Made by a program: the position numbers and the translations under genes. A stretch of 64,000 bases of DNA from Trichostrongylus colubriformis (Eukaryota > Nematoda > Chromadorea > Rhabditida > Trichostrongylidae): NCBI GenBank assembly GCA_963978905.1, contig OZ022258.1, forward strand, positions 52,064,591-52,128,590, given 5' to 3'. Positions 10,230 to 20,987 of this stretch are shown in pieces. The notes under the pieces were generated by a model. The model was not told where the DNA came from, did not search any database, and saw nothing but the letters and a program-made list of their open reading frames with translations. How positions within the stretch are numbered: the stretch's first letter is position 1; each line of letters opens with the position of its first letter.

Positions 10230-12850
10230 GAGCCATTTTCAATCCTACTATATATAATTCGCTTAGTATGTCTGTCTGTGTGTGTGTCTGTCCGTCCGTC
10301 ACGAAATTCATATCTCGCGTCGCAGCAAAGCTGAGACGCTGAATTTCACAAGTTATATGGGGAGTGCCAAGGGAACCCCAGTGGTGGTGGATCGAAAGTG
10401 ATAGCGGCTGATACGCGCTATAAGGAGCCTCCGAAGACAAGTGTCGCCAGATCCGTTCCGCCTTTCGCGTTGATGCAAGAGCGCTGGCACTCATAGTGTT
10501 TTACGGGACTGGCCAGGAACAATAATGGAGGGTGACCCGCATTGAACGGTTGATAAGATTCGATGAGGAGCGTAAAAAGGCTAGAGTCGTCATATCTGTT
10601 TCGCTTTTCGCATTGGTCCCGGAGCGTTCATACTCACAGGTGTTTTGCGTAGTGGGACGGGTACATTGATGGTGGGTGATCCAGCTTGATAACGGTTGAT
10701 AAGATTCGATAAGGAGCGCAAAAAGGCTAGAGTCGTCGAATCCGTTTTGCTTTTCGCATTGGTGCCGGAGCGTTCATACTCACAGGTGTTGTGCGGGGTA
10801 AGTCGGGGTCATTAATGGTGGGTGATCCAGCCTGATAACTGCTGATAAGATTTGATAAGGAGCGTAAAAAGGCAAAAGTCACCAGAGTCGTTTCGCCCTT
10901 CGGGTTGATCCTAGAGCGCTGACACTCTTGGATGCTGTGTAAGATGGGGCGGGAACATTAATCGTGGGTAGCTCGCATTGATAACGGTCGATAAGATATG
11001 ATAAGGAACGTGAAATGGCTAGAGTTGTTGAATCCGTTTCGCCTCTCGCTTTGATCTAAGAGCGCTGACATTATAGGTGTTTAGCAGGATGGGTCAGAGA
11101 CATTAATGGTGGGTGATACAAATTGGTAATGGTTGATAAGATTCGATAAGGAGCGAAAAATGCCAAAGTCGTCGAATCCTTTTCCCTTTTTGCATTGGTC
11201 CCGGAGCGTTCATACTTACATGTGTTTTACGGGACTGGCCAGGAACATTAATGGAGGGTGACCCGCTTTGATGACGGTTGATAAGATTCGATAAGGAGCG
11301 TGAAAAGGCTAGAGTCGTCATATCTGTTTCGCTTTTCGCATTGGTCCCGGAGCGTTCATACTTACAGGTGTTTTACGAGACTGGCCAGGAACATTAATGG
11401 AGGGTGACCCGCATTGATGACGGTTGATAAGATTCGATAAGGAGCGTAAAAAGGCTAGAGTCGTCATATCTGTTTCGCTTTTCGCATTGGTCCCGGAGCG
11501 TTCATACTCACAGGTGTTGTGCGGGGTAAGTCGGGGTCATTAATGGTGTGTGGTCCAGCTTGACAACGGTTGATAAGACTTGATAAGGAGCCTTAAAAGG
11601 CAAAAGTCACCAGAGTCGTTTCGCCCTTCGGGTTGATCCTAGAGCGCTGACACTCTTGGATGCTCTGTAAGATGGGGCGGGAACATTAATCGTGGGTAGC
11701 TCGCTTTGATAACGGTCGATAAGATATGACAAGGAACGTGAAATGGCTAGAGTTGTTGAATCCGTTTCGCCTCTCGCTTTGATCTAAGAGCGCTGACACT
11801 TATAGGTGTTTAGCAGGATGGGTCAGAGACATTAATGGTGGGTGATACAAGTTGGTAATGGTTGATAAGATTCGATAAGGAGCGAAAAAAGGCTAGAGTC
11901 GTCGAATCCGTTTTGCTTTTCGCATTGGTGCCGGAGCGTTCATACTACAGGTGTTTTGCGGGGTAGGACGGGTACATTGATGGTGGGTGATCCAGCTTGA
12001 TAACGGTTGATAAGATTGATGAGGAGCGCAAAAGGCTAGATTCGTCGAATCCGTTTCCCTTTTCGCATTGGTCCCGGAGCGCTCATACTTACAGGTGTTT
12101 TGCGGGGTAGGACGGGGACAGCAGTGGTGGGGACTCGCATGGATAACGGTTGATAGGATTTGATAAGGAGCGCAAAAAAGCTAGAGTTGTCGATCCGTTT
12201 CGCTTTTCGCATTGGTCCCGCAGCGTTTATATTCACAGGTGTTTTGCGAAGTGGAACGGGGACATTGTTGGTGGCTGATCCAAACTAAGAATGGCTGCTA
12301 GATTTGATAAGGAGCATGAGAAGGCGAATGTCGTTGGATTCGTTTCGCCTTTCGCGTTGATCTAAGGGTGCTGACACTCATGGGTGTTTAGTAGAGTGGG
12401 ATAGGGACATCGATAGTGGGTGATCCAAACCGATAAGATTCATGAGATTTAATTAGGAACGTGAGAAGGAAAATGTCACCAAGGCCGGTACGCTTTTGCG
12501 GCCAGCACTCGAATGTTCACATTCGCAGGTATTGTAGAGTGCAGGGACCCCAATGGAACTGTTGGGTATAGGGTCCCAGTGAGAACGGCTTACGGTGGCT
12601 GATAAGAACCGTTAGGAATCGGATGGGATGAAATACTTTACATCGCTTGATACTACTATACGACCGCTTTAGCAAAAGCGTCGGATGCTCAGTGTCATTA
12701 GGTGAACATATTTTGTTTATGTTCTGATATCACTGGCAGATGTATCGACAGCTGAATTGCCTTGCATTCGAAAAAATGATGCATTTCTTTTGATACTGCG
12801 ATCTACATTGATAGCCATGATGCAACTTATATTCGTGATAGCAAAGCAAA
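10230..12850 (+). mobile_element. composite element D: GTCY microsatellite, minisatellite array, conserved tail
   Basis: The layout is the same as element B. ACTATATATAATTCGCTTAG is followed by a GTCT/GTGT/GTCC microsatellite (10268-10300) ending ccgtccgtcacgaa. Then comes a tandem array of units of about 135-145 bp (10500-12510), and then a tail (12515-12850) homologous to 5130-5420. The array monomer shares cggttgataagattcgat, ggagcgttcatactcacagg and attaatggtgggtga with B but is more diverged. A higher-order block recurs at 728 bp: agtcaccagagtcg starts at 10877 and 11605. There is no coding capacity. Confidence 0.6.
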
Positions 12851-12854
12851 CGAT

Positions 12855-14511
12855 TCACTCGGAATCATTTTCTGATGCGGTACTGGCAGCAACACTGGGT
12901 ATCGACCGCTAAACTATGCAAAATTGCAAATAGTGAAGCAGGTTTACGAAAACGATAAACATCGACAATCGGGATATGGATCTACCATTCATGTGTAGGA
13001 ATTGGATGCTCAGCAAGTGAACAATTTGTTACCGATGGATGCAATGGAATACAAAACTATCGATGTCCGAACTATCCAAACTGTAAATGATGACCTAAAC
13101 CAGTTGGCTCGCGCACACTACTGCGCGCGATCCGTTTCGATGACGTGCAAAACGGATTCGATCCAAAGACTCAAGTATAATAACACCGAAATGCTTTTTA
13201 TCACGCCGTCTTCTCTACTTTTGCCTAAATGAATAGCTCAGCTGAAAGCAATGGAAAGGAAATTCCCGCTCAATTTCATACACAACTGTGGTCGGGCCGA
13301 TCAAATCCATTTTGCAAAACATGGCCATGAATCGTGCGCAGAAGTGTGCGCGAGCCAACTGGTGTTTTATAACACACAAATACTGTTCTTTTCTATTGTC
13401 TCTACCAAATAAATTTTCCATAGCAAGTCAGTAATCAATATATCGATCGTTGATTTCCTGTACAATGGCCACATGAAGCATTCTGAAGAGGCAACAGTGT
13501 TGAAGATTACATCATGGACTCACTGTAGAAGTGTGACGAAGAGAATTTTTTCTGACTCAGAATTAATCAATAATTTCAAGGCAGACCATTACCTCTCGTC
13601 CTGATGAGATCAAATAAGTGACTTTGTAGAACATTCCCTTGACTAGGAACTCGCAAGCGCGGAGAATTCGACCTAAAGAGCATGACTGTGATACTTATTT
13701 GAAGCGGAACAGCCTAGCAAAGGAATCCTCTTGACATGAAACCGCCTGGGGCCCACAAGAATTCGACAATTCATACCACACGGCAGAGCGCCTGTGGCAC
13801 GGGCTCCAGGCCGCTTGCGTCAAAGTAGTATTATATTCGTTTTCTACTGGTTTAGTTACCGGCAAGCATCAGTTTATAGCCAAATCGGAATGTTAATTAT
13901 AAATATTCTACTCTACTCGATCAATATTCCAGCCAGTGCGACTGCTTGGGGTAGATGATTCCGAACATCGAAGCATTAGATCTGTGATAAGCCATTTTAC
14001 ATCCAGTCATCGCTCTTTGAGAGACTTCTTGATTTTCCTCACTTAGCTCTGGATTATCATATCTGTTGTAACGTGATATAAAGGCAGTACCAGAAGAAAC
14101 AAGAATGTGTATTCTAAAACATTGAAATTTACTCCATTTCTTGGGAAACGCGTTTCAATGGATAGATCAAGCACACAAACCATGCAATCAAGTATTCACA
14201 ATGTGCGGAGAGGAAACTGTTGATCTCTCCATCTCGAAAAGGGTAACTAACCATTTGACCATAGAAGCGCACGTGTGACTTGCTTGCCTATCGTATATGT
14301 GGTGAGTTGCTTTTCTCAAAAACACTTGCAACTCTGTTCCTAGAGACGCACAGAAGATATGGAACGCAGGCTGGTAAATAGCATCCCAGACTCTATCGCG
14401 ATGGAGCCCACTCGAAAAGCCACTTTGAGTGCCTTCCTTTCCTTGTTAGCAAAATAACAAATAACTTTCTCTTCACAAAAATGCTTTGAAACATTTACTG
14501 GAATCCAAGAT
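12855..14511. other. no gene seen; contains one inverted-repeat pair
   Basis: Apart from the inverted-repeat pair at 13098-13363, listed separately, I see no gene, domain or repeat I can name in this interval. Confidence 0.5.
13098..13363. repeat. inverted-repeat pair, MITE-like
   Basis: A segment at 13098-13163 starting ccagttggctcgcgcacact is repeated as a diverged reverse complement at about 13291-13363. The arms are about 65-70 bp and the spacer about 125 bp. The two short frames read through the arms give similar peptides (LARAHYCARS and LARAHFCARF), which is simply the inverted repeat. No clear target-site duplication is visible at the edges. Confidence 0.6.
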
Positions 14512-16886
14512 TTAGCAGAATCCACACGTTTTTGCACAGAATTTTTTCACGGCTTTGAGAGTGAGTGGATACTTCGAGTTACAATTTCCTTTTTTCTTCG
14601 CATAGGCACATGCATCCGCTAATGATTTTTTATCTTCGCACTTCTGAAAAGAAGTATTTTTCTGGTTTATGAGGACTCGAACTCTTCTACACACATGTGT
14701 CAAACGTTACCGTGATATCATTCGCACGCCTACGTTGTCAAAAACTTCTTCCGAGCGCCCTTCTCCGGCACCATTCAAGGAGCACCCATTACTCGTCCCA
14801 AGCCATGGTTGTTGTGATTATTTAGTTCATGCTGTACCAGACCTCTTCTTATTCTCGACATCTACCACGGTCTCATTGAATAACAGAATAAACTGATCTG
14901 ACTCAGCAACAAAGGTTGTGATGAGAGCCTCACGAAAGAGGGTGCTATTCCTGTCGAGAGGGAGTCGGATCTATCTGTGAGTGCCGGTCAACAAACTTCA
15001 AAGGAGTGGTATTGGTCCACTTATCATCCATTCAATCGGTTATAATTATCCTCCCTCTCCCCCTTCTTGTGACGACAAGTTCTGGAGATGATGGGCATGG
15101 GAGTCCAATGATTCATGAAGAGAAGACCGCTTTCTCCCTCGCCTCAGTGCATTGCTTAACCCGTAAACAAACCTCAAGTGGCGCTGCGGTCATCGTGCGC
15201 CAGAAGTTGCATGGGTAGTGTTGAGCATTAATCGAGAAATGCTCACGGGGTCGTATATTGGAGAGGGAAGTAGGGATCTATTTCGGACTGGGAGAAGAAG
15301 GTCGTACATTCGAATTCTGTCAGGGTTCCCTGTTGATTACCTCTCATGAAGTGATTTGTTACCCGCTACAACTTTCAGAGGCTACCGAAAATCTGAAATG
15401 TGAAGGCCATCAGTCGATAATCCTACTGGTTGTTAGTACTACTAGCTTCCCAGCGCTGTGATTATCGATTAACGAGCCTACATTGAGTGCTGCCTAGCTT
15501 CCCAGCTCTGTGTTTATCGATTGACGAGCCTACGAGGAAAGCAAACCAGACGCTTTTGACAATCGGCTGCTACAGTAATCATGTTTTCGCGCCAAGGCGC
15601 GTATCGACGCTGCTCGTTGTCATCACACACTCTCTCGCGTTTTGTCGTTCTCTCTGCGTTCTCCGCGTAGGAGAAAGCGTGGCAAGCTGCCCGTGAATTG
15701 TACTACGCAAGCCGTCTACGGGAGGCAACACCCATTGCACGGGTGGGAGCGGCGTTCCGAGAGGATCTCAGTGATGGATGAGAGGATGGGGGAAGGTGAC
15801 GAATTACTGTGACTGTTGGTGAACCGCACCCAATTTTTGGAGAGAGTGTGATGGTGGCACGCATGCGTCCACCGGGAAGGTTTATCGTTGCGTCAACCTT
15901 TCGGGGGCGATAGATGGTCACGGTGCACACCTATGTTGTAGACTTAGGAATGATTTTCAGCCACAGCCCATATTAGCCCCTGCGTCGAAGGTTCCTTCCC
16001 CTGCAATGCACGCGAAGCGCGCCACGAGTCGCGTTAAAACGAGAACTTAGGTGCTATCGCAATGAGGGGGGGGGGGGCACACAACACAACTGGACCCTAT
16101 TTTTACCTAAGCCGTGAAGGGAAAAAAGCCCTCCCTTCTCCCTTCAAGGCTTAGGCAAAAGTATCGCGTGAATGTGCAGATTGACCCATCAAGGATCTCT
16201 CCACGATGCGCAGATAAGCAACTTTTAGGAGATGCCCCCCCCCCTCCTCATTGCGATGGCACTCAAACCTAAAACATAAAACATCTGCTTTCAACTTATC
16301 CTTCGTTCTATGTGTTTGAGGTGAGCAAATCAAACCCAAAACACTTAGAGGATGTAAGGAAGCATGTGTTGGTCCTGCTACGAAAACCTGATTACTGTAG
16401 CAGCCGATTGTCAAAAACGTCTGGTTTGTTCACCTCCGAGCCTACATTGACGTAGGAACAGTAAGCCTCGAAATCTTCGTCGGGGGGGGGGGGGGGGGGG
16501 GGGCGGCCATAAATTTCCCCCACGCAAAGCTTGACCCAGTGTGTGACCCTCTACAATGTGGTAGCTTTTCAGGAACATTCCAAGGCTTCACTTGTCGTCT
16601 AGGGTACGGTTTTTGTTTGCAAAGTTGAATTCCCTCTCACTTCCTAATCATGCCTCAAAAATGATATACCCTATTGTTCTTCATGTGTGATGAAAAGAGA
16701 TCTGGATTGCTGAAATTATCTGAAGTTGCCTGTTGCCTATGGCCTTGAATCACATTTGAGCACATCTGGTTCTCCTCCTGAGTTGCTCAGTAGGTAGCTT
16801 CAACCTACCTTTTTTGATGCCCCGCTCTTCTGGAAGGTGCCACATACCAGCAGCAGCAGGCATAGTGCGAAGAATAGAACTCGCAT
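14512..16886 (-). CDS. small secreted ShKT-domain protein, two-exon model
   Basis: Exon 1 (16886-16809) encodes a 26-residue hydrophobic leader starting MRVLFFALCLLLLVCG, ending AAAAAG before a gtaggt donor. The last exon (14643-14512) follows a tacttcttttcag acceptor and encodes 43 residues with the six cysteines of a ShKT domain: C2, C12, C21, C36, C40 and C43, ending AKTCGFC-stop. Both junctions are phase 0, so the minimal product is about 69 aa: signal peptide plus one ShKT domain. A TTTTTTAG acceptor lies 22 nt before the ATG and suggests trans-splicing or a 5' intron. The same spacing is seen in the paralogue at 25504-26919. The roughly 2.2-kb intron contains the 904-bp element at 15534-16437, and a further small exon in it is not excluded. 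ShKT domains act in secreted peptides, often as channel modulators, or as tails of enzymes; the target here is unknown. Confidence 0.7.
15534..16437. mobile_element. 904-bp inverted-repeat element with 8-bp target duplication
   Basis: The ends are inverted repeats of about 57 bp: left GAGGAAAGCAAACCAGACGC, and right, on the minus strand, GGAGGTGAACAAACCAGACG. Both continue through gacaatcggctgctacagta. They are flanked by GAGCCTAC at 15526-15533 and 16438-16445, an 8-bp target-site duplication. Further in, cgcaatgagg plus a G-run (about 16058-16077) pairs with C-runs plus cctcattgcg (about 16235-16256). The centre carries a hairpin, cctaagccgtgaaggg against cccttcaaggcttagg. The interior frame at 15703-15930 (minus) is not recognised. 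The element sits in the intron of the ShKT gene. Confidence 0.8.
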
Positions 16887-16889
16887 TGT

Positions 16890-18465
16890 GAGAATAGCAC
16901 AGTGATAACTAAAAAAGGCATTTGGGTAGTAATTACTGCCCTTGGCTGAGTGGACCATTTTTGGCTGACGAGAACAACCATCCAGATGATTTCGGAGCAG
17001 TGCTGATTCGAGCTTACAGTCTCCCTCATGCAATATGAGCTTCTCAAAGAAAGATGCCGATTACACAGATGCATGGTCACAGGCGTGATTCGCACCTATT
17101 TCTGTGCGTAGCGGATACCAACCTCCTATCACACCCCTGATTCTCGAACTTGAAGAAAAGTTCTATTTCGTACCTTATTGTACAGCAACTTTCGCATTTG
17201 TTTAGACAGATCTTTTACGCGATCGAGGTTTTATTGTCGAGTAATGTCTTTGTTAAGTTATGGCGGAATAGCTCCGTGCGTATGGGTAACAAAAAGCTAA
17301 TTTTTCCGTGGAAGATTCCTTTAGGCAGAAAAATTCGTGCGCACTACTAAGCGGCGAGTAAATTGAAAGGATTGATCCACTTCCTTAGCCGAAGGGTTTC
17401 ACGGGCGCCCGTGATATTCGGACACCCTGAACTTTTTGGAAAGCGAAATGAATCCAGCACTTGTTTGCTCCCTGTTATTCGCATTCAAATATCAGCTTCT
17501 CAGAAGGATGTGTACAACAACAACGGGAACGGCTCACTCTTGCACACAAATTATTGTACGGGCAAAGTTACACCCTTACTCTTCTGTGTGAAAGTGGGAT
17601 TAGTGACGCATACTGAAAAAGGACTGAACACCGTTGAACGTACTACACTTCTGATGTTTTTGCTAAGTGGCATGCTCGACTAAAGTGTTTTAGACCGCAG
17701 ACCTAGGCACCACGCCATGCGAATTGCCTAGCGCGCTTGTCCTATTGTGAATTTGATGCACCCTAAGGAAGCGGACACTGTCTCTTTGCACAGCCTGATG
17801 TGGTTGGACAGTCTTCACACGCACTCACCCGGCATTATACGATTCCATCAAAAAATGTCGAAATTTTCGCAAAAAAGGTGAATTATTTCCGGAACCAAAC
17901 TATTCGGAATGGAGCGTGTTTTTTGTAATGGAGATTCGTGGCCCACACACAGGAGCCAAATAGAGGATTCAATCCACCGGCTATCGTGTATCAAGAGGTC
18001 CCCACATTTTTATTTATGAATTCTGAGTTACTACTACTATGATTGTGTGATCGAAAAAAATGACCAATTGGCTACGGATTTCATGACTAATAAAAATTGT
18101 TGTTGCTAACCTAAGAGAAAACCAGGAGTACATGCGATTGAGTAGCTTGTGCCTTTATATTTGTTACATGCGGATGAATCATATGCGCCTTCATATTTGG
18201 TAACCGGAATGAAAATATGGGAAATTTCGTGCCATTTCAAATGACACGGTCATAAGAAGCAGAAAGAATCGTGAAATCACACGCTTTGCTATTGCTTATA
18301 TGCCTATGCATAAATGACAATGAAACCATTTCTTTAGGATGGGTACTGATGCATTTTTCGACGTGAATTCTTCGCCCATAGATATGGAAGCATAAATTTT
18401 TTCGCTTTTTCGCATGATATTGTCATGCTCTTTCCCATGGTGCACTACGGCATATTTATGCTATA
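16890..18465. other. no gene seen; one MITE end
   Basis: A fragment at about 17283-17322 (tgggtaacaaaaagctaatt, then ccgtggaagattcctt) matches the right end of the AGGAATCGT MITE family described at 42587-43018. Nothing else in this interval can be named. Confidence 0.45.
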
Positions 18466-18640
18466 TTGTCATGGTTTACTCAGAAACTATTATGGGAGGA
18501 TGCTGGAAATGCTCAAGGTGCGCTTCACAGACCATATTGGCGAGGAGAATTGTCCACCACAGACAGGCGCATGGCAGCCAAACTTCTCCAGCTGATGCGC
18601 TCTATACCACGGAGTCATCCGAGTGGAGAAATTTTTGTGA
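18466..18640 (+). other. open stretch abutting repeat copy 2, not recognised
   Basis: An open frame runs from here into the dispersed repeat at 18628. It is protein-like in composition (it includes RPYWRGELSTTDRRMAAKLL), but no family is recognisable. It could be an exon or transposon sequence upstream of the repeat. Confidence 0.2.
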
Positions 18641-19030
18641 GGTTCCTTTTTCGAGAAGTTGCGGATATGAAAAGGAGTTTCTGCTACCACGTAGAACCAT
18701 TCAGTTTTCGTTTTTGTAGTGTAAAGATTTTGCCAGAAAGAGTCCACGTGAGGCTTTGACAAATATTATGGTCCGACGAGAGCAAAAAACGAATGGAATC
18801 AGGGAAACTGATGTAATGGGCAAAAGTTTTGGTTTCTAACAAGATCCGAGCCCGCACTCCCATTCAAACATGGCGCACGGCCTGTCCGAACCAAAGCTTT
18901 TGTCCATTTCTCAACATTCTTACAACAACTTTCGCATCGCGCGGTGCGTCGCAAATCAGTGGCTTACAAAAATCAAAATGGGAAAACAAAAGGAAACTTT
19001 AGCAAAACTGACCACTTACCACACTTGGTC
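18628..19030. repeat. dispersed repeat, copy 2
   Basis: Second copy of the block at 1-330, same orientation, with the same landmarks (aaatttttgtgaggtt, aggagtttctgctac, aacgaatggaatca and gaccacttaccaca). It is not coding in any recognisable way. Confidence 0.6.
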
Positions 19031-19657
19031 GACAGTTTCTTTGCTGCGCGTGTGCGTGGCCACCCAAGCAAGGATCGATGAGCTCTAAAAAGTCTGTGAA
19101 TCAACCACAGAGGCTGCTTGGAAAGGAATACAAAGTCGGAAAATTATCGTTTTGAAATATCTACGCGGCGAGCTTGTTATGACTGGAAGGATTCATATCA
19201 GGACTACTTGCATCGCGCGGTCAATTCTGTGATCCTAGGTTTGAAAACCAGTGCAGAAAAGGAGATTAAAAATTTCGAACAATCTGTGCAACTATTGTTA
19301 TTTAAGTTTTTTTTGCCACAGTGAAAGTAAAATCATTCAGCGAATATTCATGAAAATATGGCGTTTCAGCCCAAACCAGTACTTTTCAGCCACACTGTGC
19401 ATTGCTATCCGGAATGACAACGATAATCCGCGAAACAGCACTTGTAAACGATACAAAATGAATTGAGCGAGATTGATAGGCTCTCGAAAACGTTTTAATT
19501 TGATTTATATTTCCAGAAAACGCAAACGTATCTATATATAGCTAAAAATCGCATCAATACATCACGAAGGCGCGCCTATAAGCGATAAAAAGGAGCTTAG
19601 TGTAATTGCTGACTCTTTTTCAAATTGGAACTAAATATGCATTTGATAGCGCACATA

Positions 19658-20508
19658 CAGTAGCGTTCAAAATATATACGATTTTGGATTTTGGCCGTAA
19701 CTTGGTCGAAGTTTATATTTCTCACTCAATTTTTTTACGCTTTGAAGGCAATTGGTACTCAATGAAGCAAGTATTTCGACCGGGTAGGGTGCAGAGTGGA
19801 AGTTGAAAAACTTAGTGAATCATGGCAGCACTTCACAGCACAGGGGCACGTACTTGGTCATTTTCAGTGTTTTCAGTCAAAGGCACACCACGCGATAACT
19901 AAATTGGTGGTATATTTTTCTCAGCCTATTGGTAGGTTTTTGGATAGCTGCTCAAGCCGCACCTTTGTTGCGGCTGCACGGTGCATCCTCTCGGTGCTGT
20001 GCCTGCATGAAAACAACAGATCCACACCCACCCAACCAATCCAACCCACGCTTTAGACGAATACTTCCCAATGTGGGAGCTGCTTCCATCACTGAAATGT
20101 CCCCTTCATCAGATTTGTTTCCCTTATACACGTTTCCTTCTCCAAGTAAGCACCACGTGGCGTGGCGTAATCTGATTGGGTTGGCGTAGCTTAGCTTGGT
20201 TGTGTTCAAGCAGGCACAACACCGTGAGATTGTACCGTGAGTGCGTTGGATACCTGCTCACTCTGCAGCAGAGGTGCAGCGTGAGCAGGTATCCAGGGAC
20301 CTACTTGAAAAAGAAAGTGAACCACTGATCCATTACTGCGTAGTGTGCCTTTTAATGAATCCTCATTCTTCACTCTGCATCCTAATCTGATAAGCTCTGC
20401 TTTATTTATAGCCAATTGCCTTCAAAACAACTAAAAATTGAATGAGAAGTGTAAACATCAGCCATTATGGTTAGGATCCAAAACCGTAAATATTTTTGAC
20501 AGCTACTC
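19658..20508. mobile_element. 851-bp TA-flanked inverted-repeat element (CAGTAGCG-type ends)
   Basis: The left end reads TA|CAGTAGCGTTCAAAATATAT and the right end, reversed, TA|GAGTAGCTGTCAAAAATATT. The arms can be aligned for about 100 bp, through cgattttgg against cggttttgg and ttgaaggcaattgg on both sides. Flanking TA dinucleotides (19656-19657 and 20509-20510) fit Tc1/mariner-type insertion. There is no transposase. Inside is a second inverted repeat, ggatacctgctcac against gtgagcaggtatcc (about 20248-20295). Confidence 0.65.
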
Positions 20509-20987
20509 TATGCAGACCTATGCAACCGGAGACAGAAAACTTTGGGGATGTCACGTTCTGGTTCTGGAATATGACTCGGCAATGTAACATCCTACGTTGA
20601 GCATCTTGACAAAATAGGTCTGATTGTTTGACGAAATAGGTCTAATTGTAAGTACAGGACATTCTAGTGCACGGCAGAGGAGAGCTCTGTGGCATAGCAA
20701 ACTTCATTTGTGTTCCTTACTTCTTGTGGGATACTATGACCACTCTAAAGTTGTGTTCACCTCCAGAGGTGTGATGCTATACATGTAATGCTGGATTTTG
20801 CGACAAGTAGAAGGACAGTGGGAAGGACGGATCGATGGACCGAGAGTCAGGGAGTAGGCCAGACAAAAATGCACACGTACAGACGATGCTTTCGTAATAT
20901 TTTAGGCGTACGCCAAAAAAACCCCGCTAATTCATTGCCATCTTCACATTTCGCTCTAAATTCGTTATGATATATTGGGCACAACTA

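Noticed and set aside
15703..15930. 75-codon minus-strand ORF
   Set aside because: It lies wholly inside the 904-bp inverted-repeat element and has no recognisable transposase or other domain.
16483..16503. Long poly-G runs (also near 16060, 25920, 26190 and 27860)
   Set aside because: I considered G-quadruplex signals. They are plain homopolymers, often at repeat edges, and their length may be a sequencing artefact.
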